Shown here one piece after another: positions 1-8,394 of a DNA stretch of 64,000 bases (position 1 is its first letter; each line of letters starts with the position of its first letter). The notes below the pieces were generated by a model that worked only from the letters and a program-made list of their open reading frames with translations, made no database searches and was not told the origin of the DNA. The position numbers and the translations under genes were made by a program. Source of the DNA: Psychrobacter lutiphocae DSM 21542 (GTDB taxonomy: Bacteria > Pseudomonadota > Gammaproteobacteria > Pseudomonadales > Moraxellaceae). The stretch lies in NCBI RefSeq assembly GCF_000382145.1, contig NZ_KB907623.1:62001-126000 (forward strand), read 5' to 3'.

Positions 1-1
1 A

Positions 2-1183
2 TTGCCTTCTGGTGTCATCTATCTTGATGGTAATTCATTAGGAGCAAAACCTAAAACGGCCCTTGCAAAAGCTGAGCAAGTCATCTCAAAAGAATGGGGG
101 ATAGATCTTGTCAATAGCTGGAATAAAGCGGACTGGTGGGGACTAGCGACCCGACTAGGTGATAAGATTGCTCGATTGATGGGTGCCAACCCTAACGAGA
201 CGGTGGTTTCAGATTCTACCAGTATCAATTTATTTAAAGTATTGGCAGCGGCTATTAAGCAACAAGCCGAAGTAGCTCCTGATCATAAGGCTATCATTGT
301 CGAAAGAGATGTATTTCCAACCGATATTTATATCGTACAAGGGTTTATTGACTATATTGATCAAGGTTACGAGTTAGTACTGCTTGAAGATCCTAATGAC
401 TTGGAAAAAGTGTTGACTGACAATAAGGTAGCAGTGACCGTGTTGTCACACGTGAATTACCGCAACGGTTATCTATACGACATGGAACAATGCAATCAGC
501 TTATCCATAAGCATGGGTCGCTGATAATTTGGGATTTATGCCATTCGATTGGGGCGGTGCCGATGGACCTGAATAAGACAAATAGTGACTTTGCTATTGG
601 CTGTACTTATAAATATCTAAATGGAGGTCCAGGTTCTCCTGCCTTTGCTTGGGTAAATCAAAAGCATCTAAATAAGTTTAGTCAACCTCTTTCTGGTTGG
701 TGGAGTCATAAGCAACCCTTTGCGATGGCAGACAGTTATGAGCCCGCAGAAGGAATACGGCGCTTTTTATGTGGCACTCAAAGCATTGTGTCTATGAGCT
801 TGATTGAATGTGGCTTAGACATCTTCTTGGCTACTACAATGGAAGAGGTACGTAAAAAGTCGCTTAAATTAACCGATTTATTTATGGATTTAGTCGCACA
901 AGAATGTGGGGAATTTGGCTTAGAACTGATTACCCCTAAAGACCACCATTTCCGTGGTAGTCATGTAAGTTTTGAACATAAAGAGGGCTATGCAATTATT
1001 CAAGCACTGATTGCCCGTGGTGTGATTGGGGATTATCGTGAGCCTGAAGTCCTAAGATTCGGTATTACGCCTTTATACCTAAGCTATGAAGATATTTGGA
1101 CAGCGGTGCAAGAGCTTAAGCAGGTTATGCAAAACGAAGAATGGAAAAATGAGAAGTTTCAGGTTCGTGCTGCGGTGACCTAA
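2..1183 (+). CDS. kynU: Kynureninase, 5' end cut off by window edge
   Basis: This PLP enzyme hydrolyses L-kynurenine to anthranilate and alanine (and 3-hydroxykynurenine to 3-hydroxyanthranilate) in cytosolic tryptophan catabolism. The visible 393 codons begin inside the conserved N-terminal motif around VIYLDGNSLGA, so about 20 residues lie upstream of the window; the first codon (TTG at 2) is not the real start. The PLP lysine sits in TYKYLNGGPG at about visible residue 204, and the cofactor-contacting aspartate is in WDLCHSIGA near 178. The C-terminal part is full length for the family. An MFS transporter follows on the same strand after 241 bp and then an M20 amidohydrolase, suggesting a catabolic cluster whose other genes lie to the left. 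The family call is firm. Confidence 0.93.
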   Translation: MPSGVIYLDGNSLGAKPKTALAKAEQVISKEWGIDLVNSWNKADWWGLATRLGDKIARLMGANPNETVVSDSTSINLFKVLAAAIKQQAEVAPDHKAIIVERDVFPTDIYIVQGFIDYIDQGYELVLLEDPNDLEKVLTDNKVAVTVLSHVNYRNGYLYDMEQCNQLIHKHGSLIIWDLCHSIGAVPMDLNKTNSDFAIGCTYKYLNGGPGSPAFAWVNQKHLNKFSQPLSGWWSHKQPFAMADSYEPAEGIRRFLCGTQSIVSMSLIECGLDIFLATTMEEVRKKSLKLTDLFMDLVAQECGEFGLELITPKDHHFRGSHVSFEHKEGYAIIQALIARGVIGDYREPEVLRFGITPLYLSYEDIWTAVQELKQVMQNEEWKNEKFQVRAAVT

Positions 1184-1303
1184 TGCAAAACCTTGTTTAA
1201 ACCCAAGTGGTGTTCATACAGGGTGAATGCATGACATTAAGTTGTGGGTGAAAACTAAACTAGTAATGGTACATACTTTGCTAATTAAAAATAAGTCAAA
1301 GCG

Positions 1304-1327
1304 GGTGCAACGGTTTGTCCTTGCACC
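1304..1327 (+). other. Hairpin in kynU-MFS intergenic region
   Basis: A perfect 7-bp stem (GGTGCAA / TTGCACC) with a 10-nt loop lies about 100 bp before the MFS start. No T-tract follows, so it does not look like a simple terminator. It could affect transcript processing or expression of the transporter; no known riboswitch was recognised. The rest of 1184-1424 shows nothing else convincing. Confidence 0.3.
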
Positions 1328-1424
1328 TGAGCCAGAACTTACCCAAGCTTTACTTGATAAAAAGTGGTTGGTATTGTTGGTTTCACTCACTGTTACAGGA
1401 AGTTTTCATTTTAAAGGAATAATT

Positions 1425-2771
1425 ATGTCAACCACTGTATCTAACCCTTTGCCTAATAGCCCCAATTCCAAAAAAATTGTTACTGCGGCCATCATCGGCA
1501 GTGCTTTAGAGTTTTATGATTTTGTACTCTATGCTTTTTTTGCAGTTTATATTGGTAAAGCTTTTTTCCCTTCTGACGATCCCTTCATCAGCTTGTTGTT
1601 GTCATTAGCAGTATTTGGTATTGGATTTATAACGCGTCCACTCGGCAGCATTATCTTAGGTATCGTGGCTGACCGTAAAGGGCGTAAAATTGCCCTGTTA
1701 CTTACCATTCTTTTTATCACTGTGGGTACCATAGGGTTGGCTTTGACACCTTCTTATGCCAGTATTGGTATTGCTGCTCCGATTATCGTTTTAACCTGTC
1801 GTTTATTACAAGGATTTGGGTTAGGGGGTGAAGTTGGCCCCTCTTCGGCCTTTTTAATCGAAAGCGCACCCTCGCATAAACGTGGGTTATTTGGAAGCTG
1901 GCAACTAGCGTGTCAAGGTTTTGCAGCCATTATGGCAGGTGCTTTCGGGATAATAATGATATTATCTTTAAATACTGAAGATATGTTCGCTTGGGGTTGG
2001 CGGGTACCCTTTTTCTTGACGCTTTTACTGATTCCGATAGCCTTATATTTGCGTAACAACATGGCTGAGACTTTGCATGAAAATGATGTAAATACCTTGT
2101 CTTCGCCTACTAACTCCCTTCATTCATCTGATAAAGCTCATCCCTCAAAGACCAAAAAAGCTTACGTCCCTTCGGTTGTTAAAACGGGTGAATTTTGGCG
2201 TAAGGTTTTTATAGCATTTTGGGCAATTGCTGGTATCACCGTGCCCCTTTATATCTCTATCTATATGAATACGTATGCGACAACCACTTTGAAGCTGAGT
2301 CCTGCCATTTCTATGTCAGCCACACTGGTTTCTGGTATCGCCATATTGATGTTTGCAGTATTAGGCGGTTGGCTTAGCGATAAATTCGGCAGAAAAAACC
2401 TCATGTTTTGGCCACGGATTGTCTTAGTCCTTATATCCTTACCCCTTTTTAATTACTTGGTAAATAATATTGGATTGTCATCATTGATGATAACAACCTT
2501 TGTTCTGACTGGATTTACGGCATTAAGTGGTGGCGCTTGTTTGGTAGCGGTTCCTGAATTATTTGATAGAAAAATTCGTGCCACAGGGCTTTCTGTCGCC
2601 TATGCAGGAGTGGCTATTTTATTTGGTAGCACAACTCAGCCCGCTATTGCTTGGCTTATTGAGTGGACAGGTAGCCCTGTTGCGCCAGCGTGGTATATGA
2701 TGTTTATCGTTTCATTATCAATCATTGCGGTTTGGTTTATGGAAGAAACTGGCAATAAGCCATTGAAATAA
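1425..2771 (+). CDS. MFS transporter, metabolite:H+ symporter (MHS/ProP-like) family
   Basis: An inner-membrane proton-coupled transporter of about 448 residues with some 12 hydrophobic segments. The N-terminal TM1 motif ALEFYDFVLYAFFAVYIG and the loop signature with DRKGRK (and SDKFGRK in the second half) are typical of the MHS subfamily, which carries organic acids, betaines and aromatic acids. The open frame extends upstream to 1227, but ATG 1425 is preferred: it has an AAAGGAA ribosome site at the right spacing, and the protein then starts just before TM1 as in relatives. A longer than usual hydrophilic loop rich in Ser/Thr/Lys lies near residues 220-250. Placement between kynureninase and an amidohydrolase suggests kynurenine, anthranilate or a conjugate as substrate; that is inference. 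Confidence 0.85.
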   Translation: MSTTVSNPLPNSPNSKKIVTAAIIGSALEFYDFVLYAFFAVYIGKAFFPSDDPFISLLLSLAVFGIGFITRPLGSIILGIVADRKGRKIALLLTILFITVGTIGLALTPSYASIGIAAPIIVLTCRLLQGFGLGGEVGPSSAFLIESAPSHKRGLFGSWQLACQGFAAIMAGAFGIIMILSLNTEDMFAWGWRVPFFLTLLLIPIALYLRNNMAETLHENDVNTLSSPTNSLHSSDKAHPSKTKKAYVPSVVKTGEFWRKVFIAFWAIAGITVPLYISIYMNTYATTTLKLSPAISMSATLVSGIAILMFAVLGGWLSDKFGRKNLMFWPRIVLVLISLPLFNYLVNNIGLSSLMITTFVLTGFTALSGGACLVAVPELFDRKIRATGLSVAYAGVAILFGSTTQPAIAWLIEWTGSPVAPAWYMMFIVSLSIIAVWFMEETGNKPLK

Positions 2772-2868
2772 CTAAGCCAATAACTAAGCCAATAATGTCA
2801 CTTAGACAATAACTATGCCATAGCTAAACCAATTACTAAACCAGTAGCTAAACCAATTACTAAACCAA
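2769..2868. repeat. Degenerate 12-bp tandem repeat array between MFS and amidohydrolase genes
   Basis: Starting at the MFS stop codon, units like TAACTAAGCCAA recur (2769-2780 and 2781-2792 are identical). After some divergent units, two almost identical 24-bp blocks follow (2821-2844 and 2845-2868), each made of two 12-mers of the form TAGCTAAACCAA / TTACTAAACCAG. The array fills nearly the whole intergenic gap and ends about 35 bp before the next start codon. It contains several in-frame stops and is not coding. Confidence 0.8.
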
Positions 2869-2902
2869 TGAAATTTGCACTATTTATTATGTGGAGAATA
2901 TT

Positions 2903-4087
2903 ATGAACCAACATCCTTTGCTCGTTGAATTAGAGCAAACTGCTGATAAGTTTGCCAAAATCCGTCAGGACATTCACCAACACCCTGAATTGGGCTATGA
3001 AGAATTTCGTACCAGTGATTTGGTGGCAAAAAATCTTGAAGCTTGGGGTTACACGGTTACTCGAGGTTTGGGCGGTACAGGCGTGGTCGGTCAATTAAAA
3101 AAAGGCGATGGTAGCCGAACTTTAGGGTTGCGAGCCGATATGGATGCTCTACCCTTAACTGAGCTTACGGATTTACCCTACGCCAGCAAGTATGAGGGAA
3201 AAATGCACGCTTGCGGTCATGATGGACATACCGCTATGCTATTGGCAGCGGCCGAGTATTTAGCGCTACACGCTGACTTTAATGGCACGCTTAATCTAAT
3301 ATTTCAACCTGCTGAAGAAGGGCTTGCAGGGGCCAAACGTATGATAGATGAGGGCTTGTTTGAAAAATTTCCCTGCGATGCCATATTTGGCATACATAAT
3401 ATGCCAGGCTATAAGCCAGGACAGCTTTGTTTTAATGAACAAGCATTGATGGCATCTGGAGACCGTATCGATGTTACGCTTCATGGCAAAGGTGGCCATG
3501 GTGCAATGCCTCATTTGGCAAATGATCCTGTCGTGGCAGGTGCGGCAATTATTATGGGATTGCAGACTATTGTTTCTCGTAATATTGACCCTTTAAAAAC
3601 GGGCGTGATTACGGTTGGGGAGTTTAAATCAGGTCATACAGATAATGTCATCCCCGATACTGCCGTATTAAAATTAAATGTTCGAAGCTTAGACCCTGAC
3701 TCACACTCAACATTGTTAGAGCGTATACAGGAGATGGTGAACCATCAAGCAGCTGCTTATGGTGTCACTGCTAGTTTTAACTTTATCACTCATTATCCTG
3801 TGCTAATGAATGACGCTGAACAGACTCAATTTGCTTATAAAGTAGCCCAAGAGTTGATTGGAGAAGATAACACACTCACTGATATAAAACCTTTAACGAC
3901 CAGTGAAGATTTTGCCTTCTTCTTACAAGAAGTACCAGGGTGTTATTTATTTATTGGCAATGGGGATGAAACCACAGGGGGACCTGGTGCTTGCTCAATC
4001 CATAACCCAAACTATGATTTTGATGACACTAACATTCCTATCGGCGCTGCTTACTGGGTTTTATTAACCCAAAAGTTTTTAGTATAA
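2903..4087 (+). CDS. M20D-family metal-dependent amidohydrolase (hippurate / N-acyl-amino-acid hydrolase type)
   Basis: A cytosolic dinuclear-metal hydrolase that cleaves amide bonds of N-acyl or N-aroyl amino acids. The M20D signature is clear: HACGHDGH around residues 102-109 supplies metal ligands C104 and H106, QPAEEG at 135-140 supplies the catalytic glutamate and metal ligand, and a further conserved His lies in FGIHNMP. The length of 394 aa is typical. ATG 2903 is chosen over the in-frame GTG at 2891 because GGAG at 2892-2895 is an ideal ribosome site for it. It follows the MFS gene and kynureninase, so a plausible but unproved role is releasing an aromatic acid from an amino-acid conjugate. 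Exact substrates cannot be read from the sequence. Confidence 0.87.
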   Translation: MNQHPLLVELEQTADKFAKIRQDIHQHPELGYEEFRTSDLVAKNLEAWGYTVTRGLGGTGVVGQLKKGDGSRTLGLRADMDALPLTELTDLPYASKYEGKMHACGHDGHTAMLLAAAEYLALHADFNGTLNLIFQPAEEGLAGAKRMIDEGLFEKFPCDAIFGIHNMPGYKPGQLCFNEQALMASGDRIDVTLHGKGGHGAMPHLANDPVVAGAAIIMGLQTIVSRNIDPLKTGVITVGEFKSGHTDNVIPDTAVLKLNVRSLDPDSHSTLLERIQEMVNHQAAAYGVTASFNFITHYPVLMNDAEQTQFAYKVAQELIGEDNTLTDIKPLTTSEDFAFFLQEVPGCYLFIGNGDETTGGPGACSIHNPNYDFDDTNIPIGAAYWVLLTQKFLV

Positions 4088-4089
4088 GG

Positions 4090-4884
4090 TTCTCTGTACA
4101 CGACAAAAAAGCTGACTAAGGACAAGGCATAATAGTAATTTTTTTCACGAACCACACTATGCCAAACCTTAATCAGCTCATAAGTATATTATCGCAAAAC
4201 CTAACCATGAACAAGGCAAGACCAACCTGTTTAGCCTTAATTATTCTAGCGATCATACAAGTACAAAGCAGTAGCCTTAAACAAATAGCAAGAGGATTTA
4301 TAAAGCCTGGTTAAAATGGCTAAATAAAGAGCAAATAAAGTTTTGCATTCGCATCACACACAACACCTTGGTACCTAATCATCAGGGTAAATTGGTGCAA
4401 GTAAAAACATCATTACCTCATCTATCTCATCATGAAACGTTTATGTTAGCCAGAGTCGTTTGCATGGCGCTAAAGTTCGTCTATTTGCAAGGCGTGATAC
4501 GGACAATGATTATGTCATTGTGGCGACCAACAATTTATAGCTAAACTCAAATTAAAATACACACTCTGTATTACCTTTGAGGTCGCATTTATTGGTGCGT
4601 GGAACGACACCCTACCGATGGTTTTGTGTATTAAAATATAGTATTAGCAATAGAGCCTACGGATGTGGGATTAAGGCTGTACAGCAATACCCTAAAAGAC
4701 GAAAGCTTAAGAAACAAGGTCGACCCCAGCAAAGTTTGTTTGCTATTGGTTTGGATATCCTGATTGATGGTTTGCGTGCGTATTTCTTTGCTGGTAATCG
4801 ACGTGTGTTTGAGATTTTGGTAAGTTATTTGTCTCCTAGACCACGACCTTTGAGGCTTTGAGCGTTTTTGTCGTGTATAGAGAA
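4090..4884. mobile_element. Decayed IS4-like insertion sequence with terminal inverted repeats
   Basis: The left end (4090-4113) and the reverse complement of the right end (4861-4884) match at 22 of 24 positions; both start TTCTCT and contain ACACGACAAAAA. Between them lie fragments of an IS4-type transposase broken by a stop, frameshifts and deletions, so the roughly 795-bp element is shorter than a complete member and surely not autonomous. No convincing target-site duplication was seen. It separates the kynurenine cluster from the hydroxyproline island. Confidence 0.85.
4159..4861 (+). pseudogene. IS4-family transposase remnant
   Basis: ATG 4159 opens a 51-codon N-terminal fragment (begins MPNLNQLISILSQN) that ends at a stop at 4312-4314. 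A second fragment, roughly 4315-4540, encodes text such as WLNKEQIKFCIRI and, in another frame, VRLFARRDTDNDYVIVATNN, the DDE-domain region of IS4 transposases. A C-terminal fragment at 4577-4861 ends with a basic segment and LFAIGLDILIDGLRAYF, as at the family's C-terminus. Frame changes and missing middle segments show the gene is dead. The open frame at 4577 is only this tail and should not be called as a separate protein. Confidence 0.82.
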
Positions 4885-4903
4885 AAAAAGGAGTAATATC
4901 TAA

Positions 4904-5683
4904 ATGGATACTAAGACATGGTCTGAAACCCTCAAGCTGAGTATTAAAAAATACTTCCCTAAAAATGAAGAGGATTTTGTTAATAATATTTTCTTAATTC
5001 TTCCATTATTAGACATGCTTTCCAATGTAGTTTTTTTTGTCAAGGATGCACAAGCTAGATATAGAGTTGTTAATAAAACACTGGTTAAGCGCTGTGGTTT
5101 AGATAGTCATCAACAACTATTGGGTTTAACAACTGAGCAGGTTTTTTTACAGAAAAGAGGGGCTGAATACCTAACTCAGGATTTTAAGGTGTTAAAAAAG
5201 GGTGTTGTTATAAAAGATAAGCTTGAACTTCATAGATATGCGTCTGGAAAGATGGGATGGTGTATTACTCATAAGATTCCAATTTATGGGTTAGGTCAAA
5301 AAATTATAGCTATGGTTGGGGTCTCTATAGATGTTGATAATGACAATGAAAGAGTATTAAGGAAGCATAACCAACTAGCTATTGTTGAAAGCTATATTAA
5401 ACATAATATTGATCAAAGGATAAAGGTTTCTTATTTAGCGGAAATAGCTGGTTTAAGTCAATCTCAATTAGAAAGAGTATTTCAGACAGTTTTAAAAATG
5501 ACCCCAATACAGTTTATTCAAAAAATACGCTTAGAGCATGCTATTAACCTTTTAAGTCAACCAGATCTATCAATTACAAATATTTCATTAAGTTGCGGTT
5601 ATGCTGATCATAGTGCTTTCAGTCGTCAATTTAAACAACTGACTGGGTTATCGCCAACTTCTTTTAGAACTTCGTATTTATAG
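4904..5683 (+). CDS. PAS-domain AraC-family transcriptional regulator
   Basis: A 259-aa DNA-binding regulator. Residues about 30-135 resemble a PAS sensor domain (LSNVVFFVKDAQARYRVVN, then VGVSIDVD). Residues about 150-259 form an AraC/XylS double helix-turn-helix with SYLAEIAGLSQSQLERVFQ and the hallmark ISLSCGYADHSAFSRQFKQ. It precedes the hydroxyproline catabolic genes in the same direction, with a terminator-like hairpin in between, so it probably has its own transcript and controls the genes downstream; that is inference from context. A small-molecule ligand bound by the PAS domain, such as hydroxyproline or an intermediate, would fit. Start ATG 4904 lies downstream of the IS right end with AAGGAG near 4888-4893. 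Confidence 0.87.
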   Translation: MDTKTWSETLKLSIKKYFPKNEEDFVNNIFLILPLLDMLSNVVFFVKDAQARYRVVNKTLVKRCGLDSHQQLLGLTTEQVFLQKRGAEYLTQDFKVLKKGVVIKDKLELHRYASGKMGWCITHKIPIYGLGQKIIAMVGVSIDVDNDNERVLRKHNQLAIVESYIKHNIDQRIKVSYLAEIAGLSQSQLERVFQTVLKMTPIQFIQKIRLEHAINLLSQPDLSITNISLSCGYADHSAFSRQFKQLTGLSPTSFRTSYL

Positions 5684-5767
5684 TTGTGATAAAATGCCAG
5701 TGATAAAAATAATATTTTGAACCAACTGTTCATCTGATGTAGTTTTAAAAAATAGTTAATTTTTTAG

Positions 5768-5801
5768 CCGTTCTAAGATTTATTCTTGGAGCGGTTTTTT
5801 T
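5768..5801 (+). terminator. Rho-independent terminator after the AraC-type regulator
   Basis: An 11-bp stem (CCGTTCTAAGA with TCTTGGAGCGG, two G-T pairs) with a 5-nt loop is followed by seven T residues. It ends the regulator transcript before the epimerase gene. Confidence 0.75.
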
Positions 5802-5822
5802 ATTGGGTGTATCTCATTTGAC

Positions 5823-5873
5823 TGTACAATTATTAAGTTGTGCAGAATTCAGCATATTTCAAATGAAAAATAT
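5823..5873. promoter_or_regulatory. Candidate operator region of the hydroxyproline operon
   Basis: Two inverted repeats lie 90-140 bp upstream of the epimerase start: TGTACAA / TTGTGCA (5823-5829 and 5838-5844, one mismatch) and ATATTTC / GAAAAATAT around 5854-5873. They sit between the regulator's terminator and the first catabolic gene, where an AraC-type activator would bind. No clear sigma-70 promoter pair was picked out. The assignment is positional only. Confidence 0.3.
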
Positions 5874-5960
5874 CAAGATATTGTAGTTTTAAAGGGTTAG
5901 TCTGTTATTAGTTGCTTTGATTAATAAATATATTGTTCATGGATGAAAGAGAGGATTGAT

Positions 5961-6953
5961 ATGTCGTTACCACCCTACAATATAAAAACAATAGATTCAC
6001 ATACTGGGGGTGAGCCCACCCGCATGGTGTATGAAGGTTTTCCAAAGCTTAAAGGGGAGTCTATAAAAGATAAGCTAAGCTATTTTAAGCAGAATTTAGA
6101 CCATATCAGAAAAAGCATTATTTTGGAGCCGAGAGGCAATGATGTTTTGGTTGGTGCTCTTCTTTGTGAGGCTTCCAATCCGAAAGCAGCAACTGGCGTT
6201 ATTTTCTTTAATAACTCAGGTTATTTGGGAATGTGTGGTCATGGAAGTATCGGTGTGATTATCTCTCTTGCATATCAGGGAAAAATTCAACCTGGTGAGC
6301 ACTATCTTGAAACACCTGTGGGTTTAGTAAAAACAGTGTTGCATGAGGATGGTAGTTGCAGTGTGGAAAACGTGCCCTCTTATCGATATGCCAAGCAGGT
6401 TGAAGTGACTGTTCCTGGTTTTGGTTCATTGAAAGGTGATGTTGCATGGGGAGGTAATTGGTTTTTTTTAGTTAATGAACACAACCAAAAAATTGCGTCA
6501 GAAAACGTTGGTGAACTCACTCAATTTAGTTTGAAAATAAAGAAGGCATTGTCTGACTCAGGTATCACTGGTGAAGGTGGTGCTGAGATTGATCACATTG
6601 AGCTTTTTGCAAAAAGTGAAGATGATAATGTGAACAGCAAAAGTTTTGTGCTATGTCCAGGAGCTGCTTATGACAGATCGCCTTGTGGAACCGGTACAAG
6701 TGCCAAGCTGGCGTGTTTGGCAGCGGATGGCTCATTGCAAGAAGGGGAGCTATGGGTTCAGCAAAGTGTCATCGGTAGTCTCTTCCAGGCCAGCTACCAA
6801 AATGCAAGCTTATCAGTGAAGAAAGAGCAAACACTTCCACCCAATATTGATAATGCAATCATACCGACCATAAGAGGTCGGGCCTATGTTTGTGCAGAAA
6901 CCGTCTTAATCATTCAACAAAATGATCCTTTTAAATGGGGAATAACTCTGTAG
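5961..6953 (+). CDS. lhpA: 4-hydroxyproline 2-epimerase (proline racemase family)
   Basis: Converts trans-4-hydroxy-L-proline to cis-4-hydroxy-D-proline in the cytosol, the first step of bacterial hydroxyproline catabolism. The proline-racemase fold is evident, with the two catalytic cysteines in MCGHGS (C92) and SPCGTGTSA (C242) and the conserved [10 protein letters not shown] near the N-terminus. A Cys pair rather than a Cys/Thr pair fits an epimerase or racemase and not the dehydratase branch. ATG 5961 is preferred to the in-frame ATG at 5943 because AGAGAGG at 5948-5954 is its ribosome site; this gives 330 aa, normal for the family. It leads a co-directional set of hydroxyproline genes, which separates it functionally from proline racemase. 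Confidence 0.9.
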   Translation: MSLPPYNIKTIDSHTGGEPTRMVYEGFPKLKGESIKDKLSYFKQNLDHIRKSIILEPRGNDVLVGALLCEASNPKAATGVIFFNNSGYLGMCGHGSIGVIISLAYQGKIQPGEHYLETPVGLVKTVLHEDGSCSVENVPSYRYAKQVEVTVPGFGSLKGDVAWGGNWFFLVNEHNQKIASENVGELTQFSLKIKKALSDSGITGEGGAEIDHIELFAKSEDDNVNSKSFVLCPGAAYDRSPCGTGTSAKLACLAADGSLQEGELWVQQSVIGSLFQASYQNASLSVKKEQTLPPNIDNAIIPTIRGRAYVCAETVLIIQQNDPFKWGITL

Positions 6954-7050
6954 GGATCTACCATAACATCTGCTAATGAGCAGCCTAAAGGTTGATAGTA
7001 ATTTATGCAGAAAACTCCTCTATTTTGTTAATTTTAAAGTTGAAAAAGAG

Positions 7051-8298
7051 ATGGTTAATAAGACGTATGACATACATATCATAGGCGGTGGAATAATCGG
7101 GCTCTGTTCGGCGATTGCACTACAAGAACGCGGTGTGAAAGTTTTACTCATCGAAGCCGAGGAAGTGGGAAAGGGCGCTTCTTATGGGAATGCAGGACAC
7201 ATTGCAACAGAGCAAGTTTTTCCAATTGCTGATGCCAGTGTTTTAAATCAAATACCTGCGATGTTGCTTAACCCAGAAGGTCCATTACGAATAGATTGGA
7301 AATATATCCCTCGTTTGTTGCCTTGGGCTTTTCGGCTGTTGCTGAATATGTGCCCCGGCCCTTTTGAAAAGACTCACAAAGCCTTATTGGAAATGAACGC
7401 GCACAGTTTGAGCGCTTGGCAAGACTTTGCGAAAAAGTGGGACTTGAATCAATGGGTCAAGGTGGAGGGGTCATTATTGGTTGCCGAGAAAAAACAAAGC
7501 TACCAAGAGCTAATCTCGCATGGGAATCGTTTGAATGAGATGGGGGTACAAAACACTCTTGTTGAACAAGAAGAGCTTTTAGCCTGTGAGCCAGCGCTTA
7601 ATAACAATCAGCTTGGTGCTTTGTTTTTTCCAGACACCGGTCATATCACAAATTTAGATGGGGTTACTGAGCAGCTTGTTAATGAGTTTAGGCAGCTAGG
7701 TGGTGATGTGCTCGAACAGTGTCGAGTAATCAATGCAGTTAGTGGTTTGGAAGGGGTTCAGCTAACAACAACACAAGGGAGTATGTTGGCTGACAAGGTT
7801 TTGGTATCAACCGGAGCTTACTCTAAAGCTTTGGTAAAACAATTAACAGGTATCTCTGTACCGCTAGATACAGAGCGTGGGTATCATCTCATGCTGCCTC
7901 AAGAGAAAGACGTATTTAAGGTACCAGTGTCTAGTATAGACCGTCGTTTTATCATGACACCAATGGAAGGTGGTCTTCGACTTGCAGGGACGGTGGAGTA
8001 TGCAGGTCTTGAAGCACCGCCAAACATGAATAGAGCAGGCATGTTATTAAAGAATGCTCAAGGAATGTTGAATCACTCTCTCAACTCTGAAAATAGTACT
8101 AAGTGGATGGGTTTTAGACCATCAACATCGGACTCTCTTCCCGTAATTGATAGATATGACCGTGTTTTTCTGAATTTTGGTCATCAGCATCTTGGACTTA
8201 CCCAGGCTGTGACAAGTGCTGAAATTATCACTGCTCTTTATTTTAATGAAGAGCCTCCAGTGAGTAGAAGTCCATATAAGATTGAACGTTTTCAATAA
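7051..8298 (+). CDS. FAD-dependent D-amino-acid (D-hydroxyproline) dehydrogenase/oxidase
   Basis: A DadA-like flavoprotein expected to oxidise cis-4-hydroxy-D-proline to 1-pyrroline-4-hydroxy-2-carboxylate and pass electrons to the respiratory chain or oxygen. The Rossmann FAD motif IIGGGIIG lies at residues 10-17 and an acidic ribose-binding residue ends the second strand (LLIEAE). The C-terminal MGFRPSTSDSLPVI and the following FGHQHLGLT are typical of DAO/DadA proteins. The frame opens at 6976, but ATG 7051 puts the FAD motif at the usual distance from the N-terminus; its ribosome site is weak, so the start is less certain. Context between the epimerase and the deaminase makes D-hydroxyproline the likely substrate; general D-amino-acid dehydrogenase is the alternative. 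Confidence 0.85.
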   Translation: MVNKTYDIHIIGGGIIGLCSAIALQERGVKVLLIEAEEVGKGASYGNAGHIATEQVFPIADASVLNQIPAMLLNPEGPLRIDWKYIPRLLPWAFRLLLNMCPGPFEKTHKALLEMNAHSLSAWQDFAKKWDLNQWVKVEGSLLVAEKKQSYQELISHGNRLNEMGVQNTLVEQEELLACEPALNNNQLGALFFPDTGHITNLDGVTEQLVNEFRQLGGDVLEQCRVINAVSGLEGVQLTTTQGSMLADKVLVSTGAYSKALVKQLTGISVPLDTERGYHLMLPQEKDVFKVPVSSIDRRFIMTPMEGGLRLAGTVEYAGLEAPPNMNRAGMLLKNAQGMLNHSLNSENSTKWMGFRPSTSDSLPVIDRYDRVFLNFGHQHLGLTQAVTSAEIITALYFNEEPPVSRSPYKIERFQ

Positions 8299-8394
8299 AA
8301 CTGCTCTCAAGAAGATTTTTGAAATTCTTGAGGGTAAAAACAAATGGTAAGAGCATCTTACTCATTATCTTCAATGTAAATAAGGAATTTAAAA

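Noticed and set aside
1227-1424. In-frame N-terminal extension of 66 residues on the MFS transporter
   Set aside because: It is polar, lacks family similarity, and the ATG at 1425 has the better ribosome site; MHS proteins start just before TM1.
4577-4861. Separate 94-aa protein gene
   Set aside because: It is the C-terminal fragment of the broken IS4-like transposase and ends at the IS right inverted repeat.
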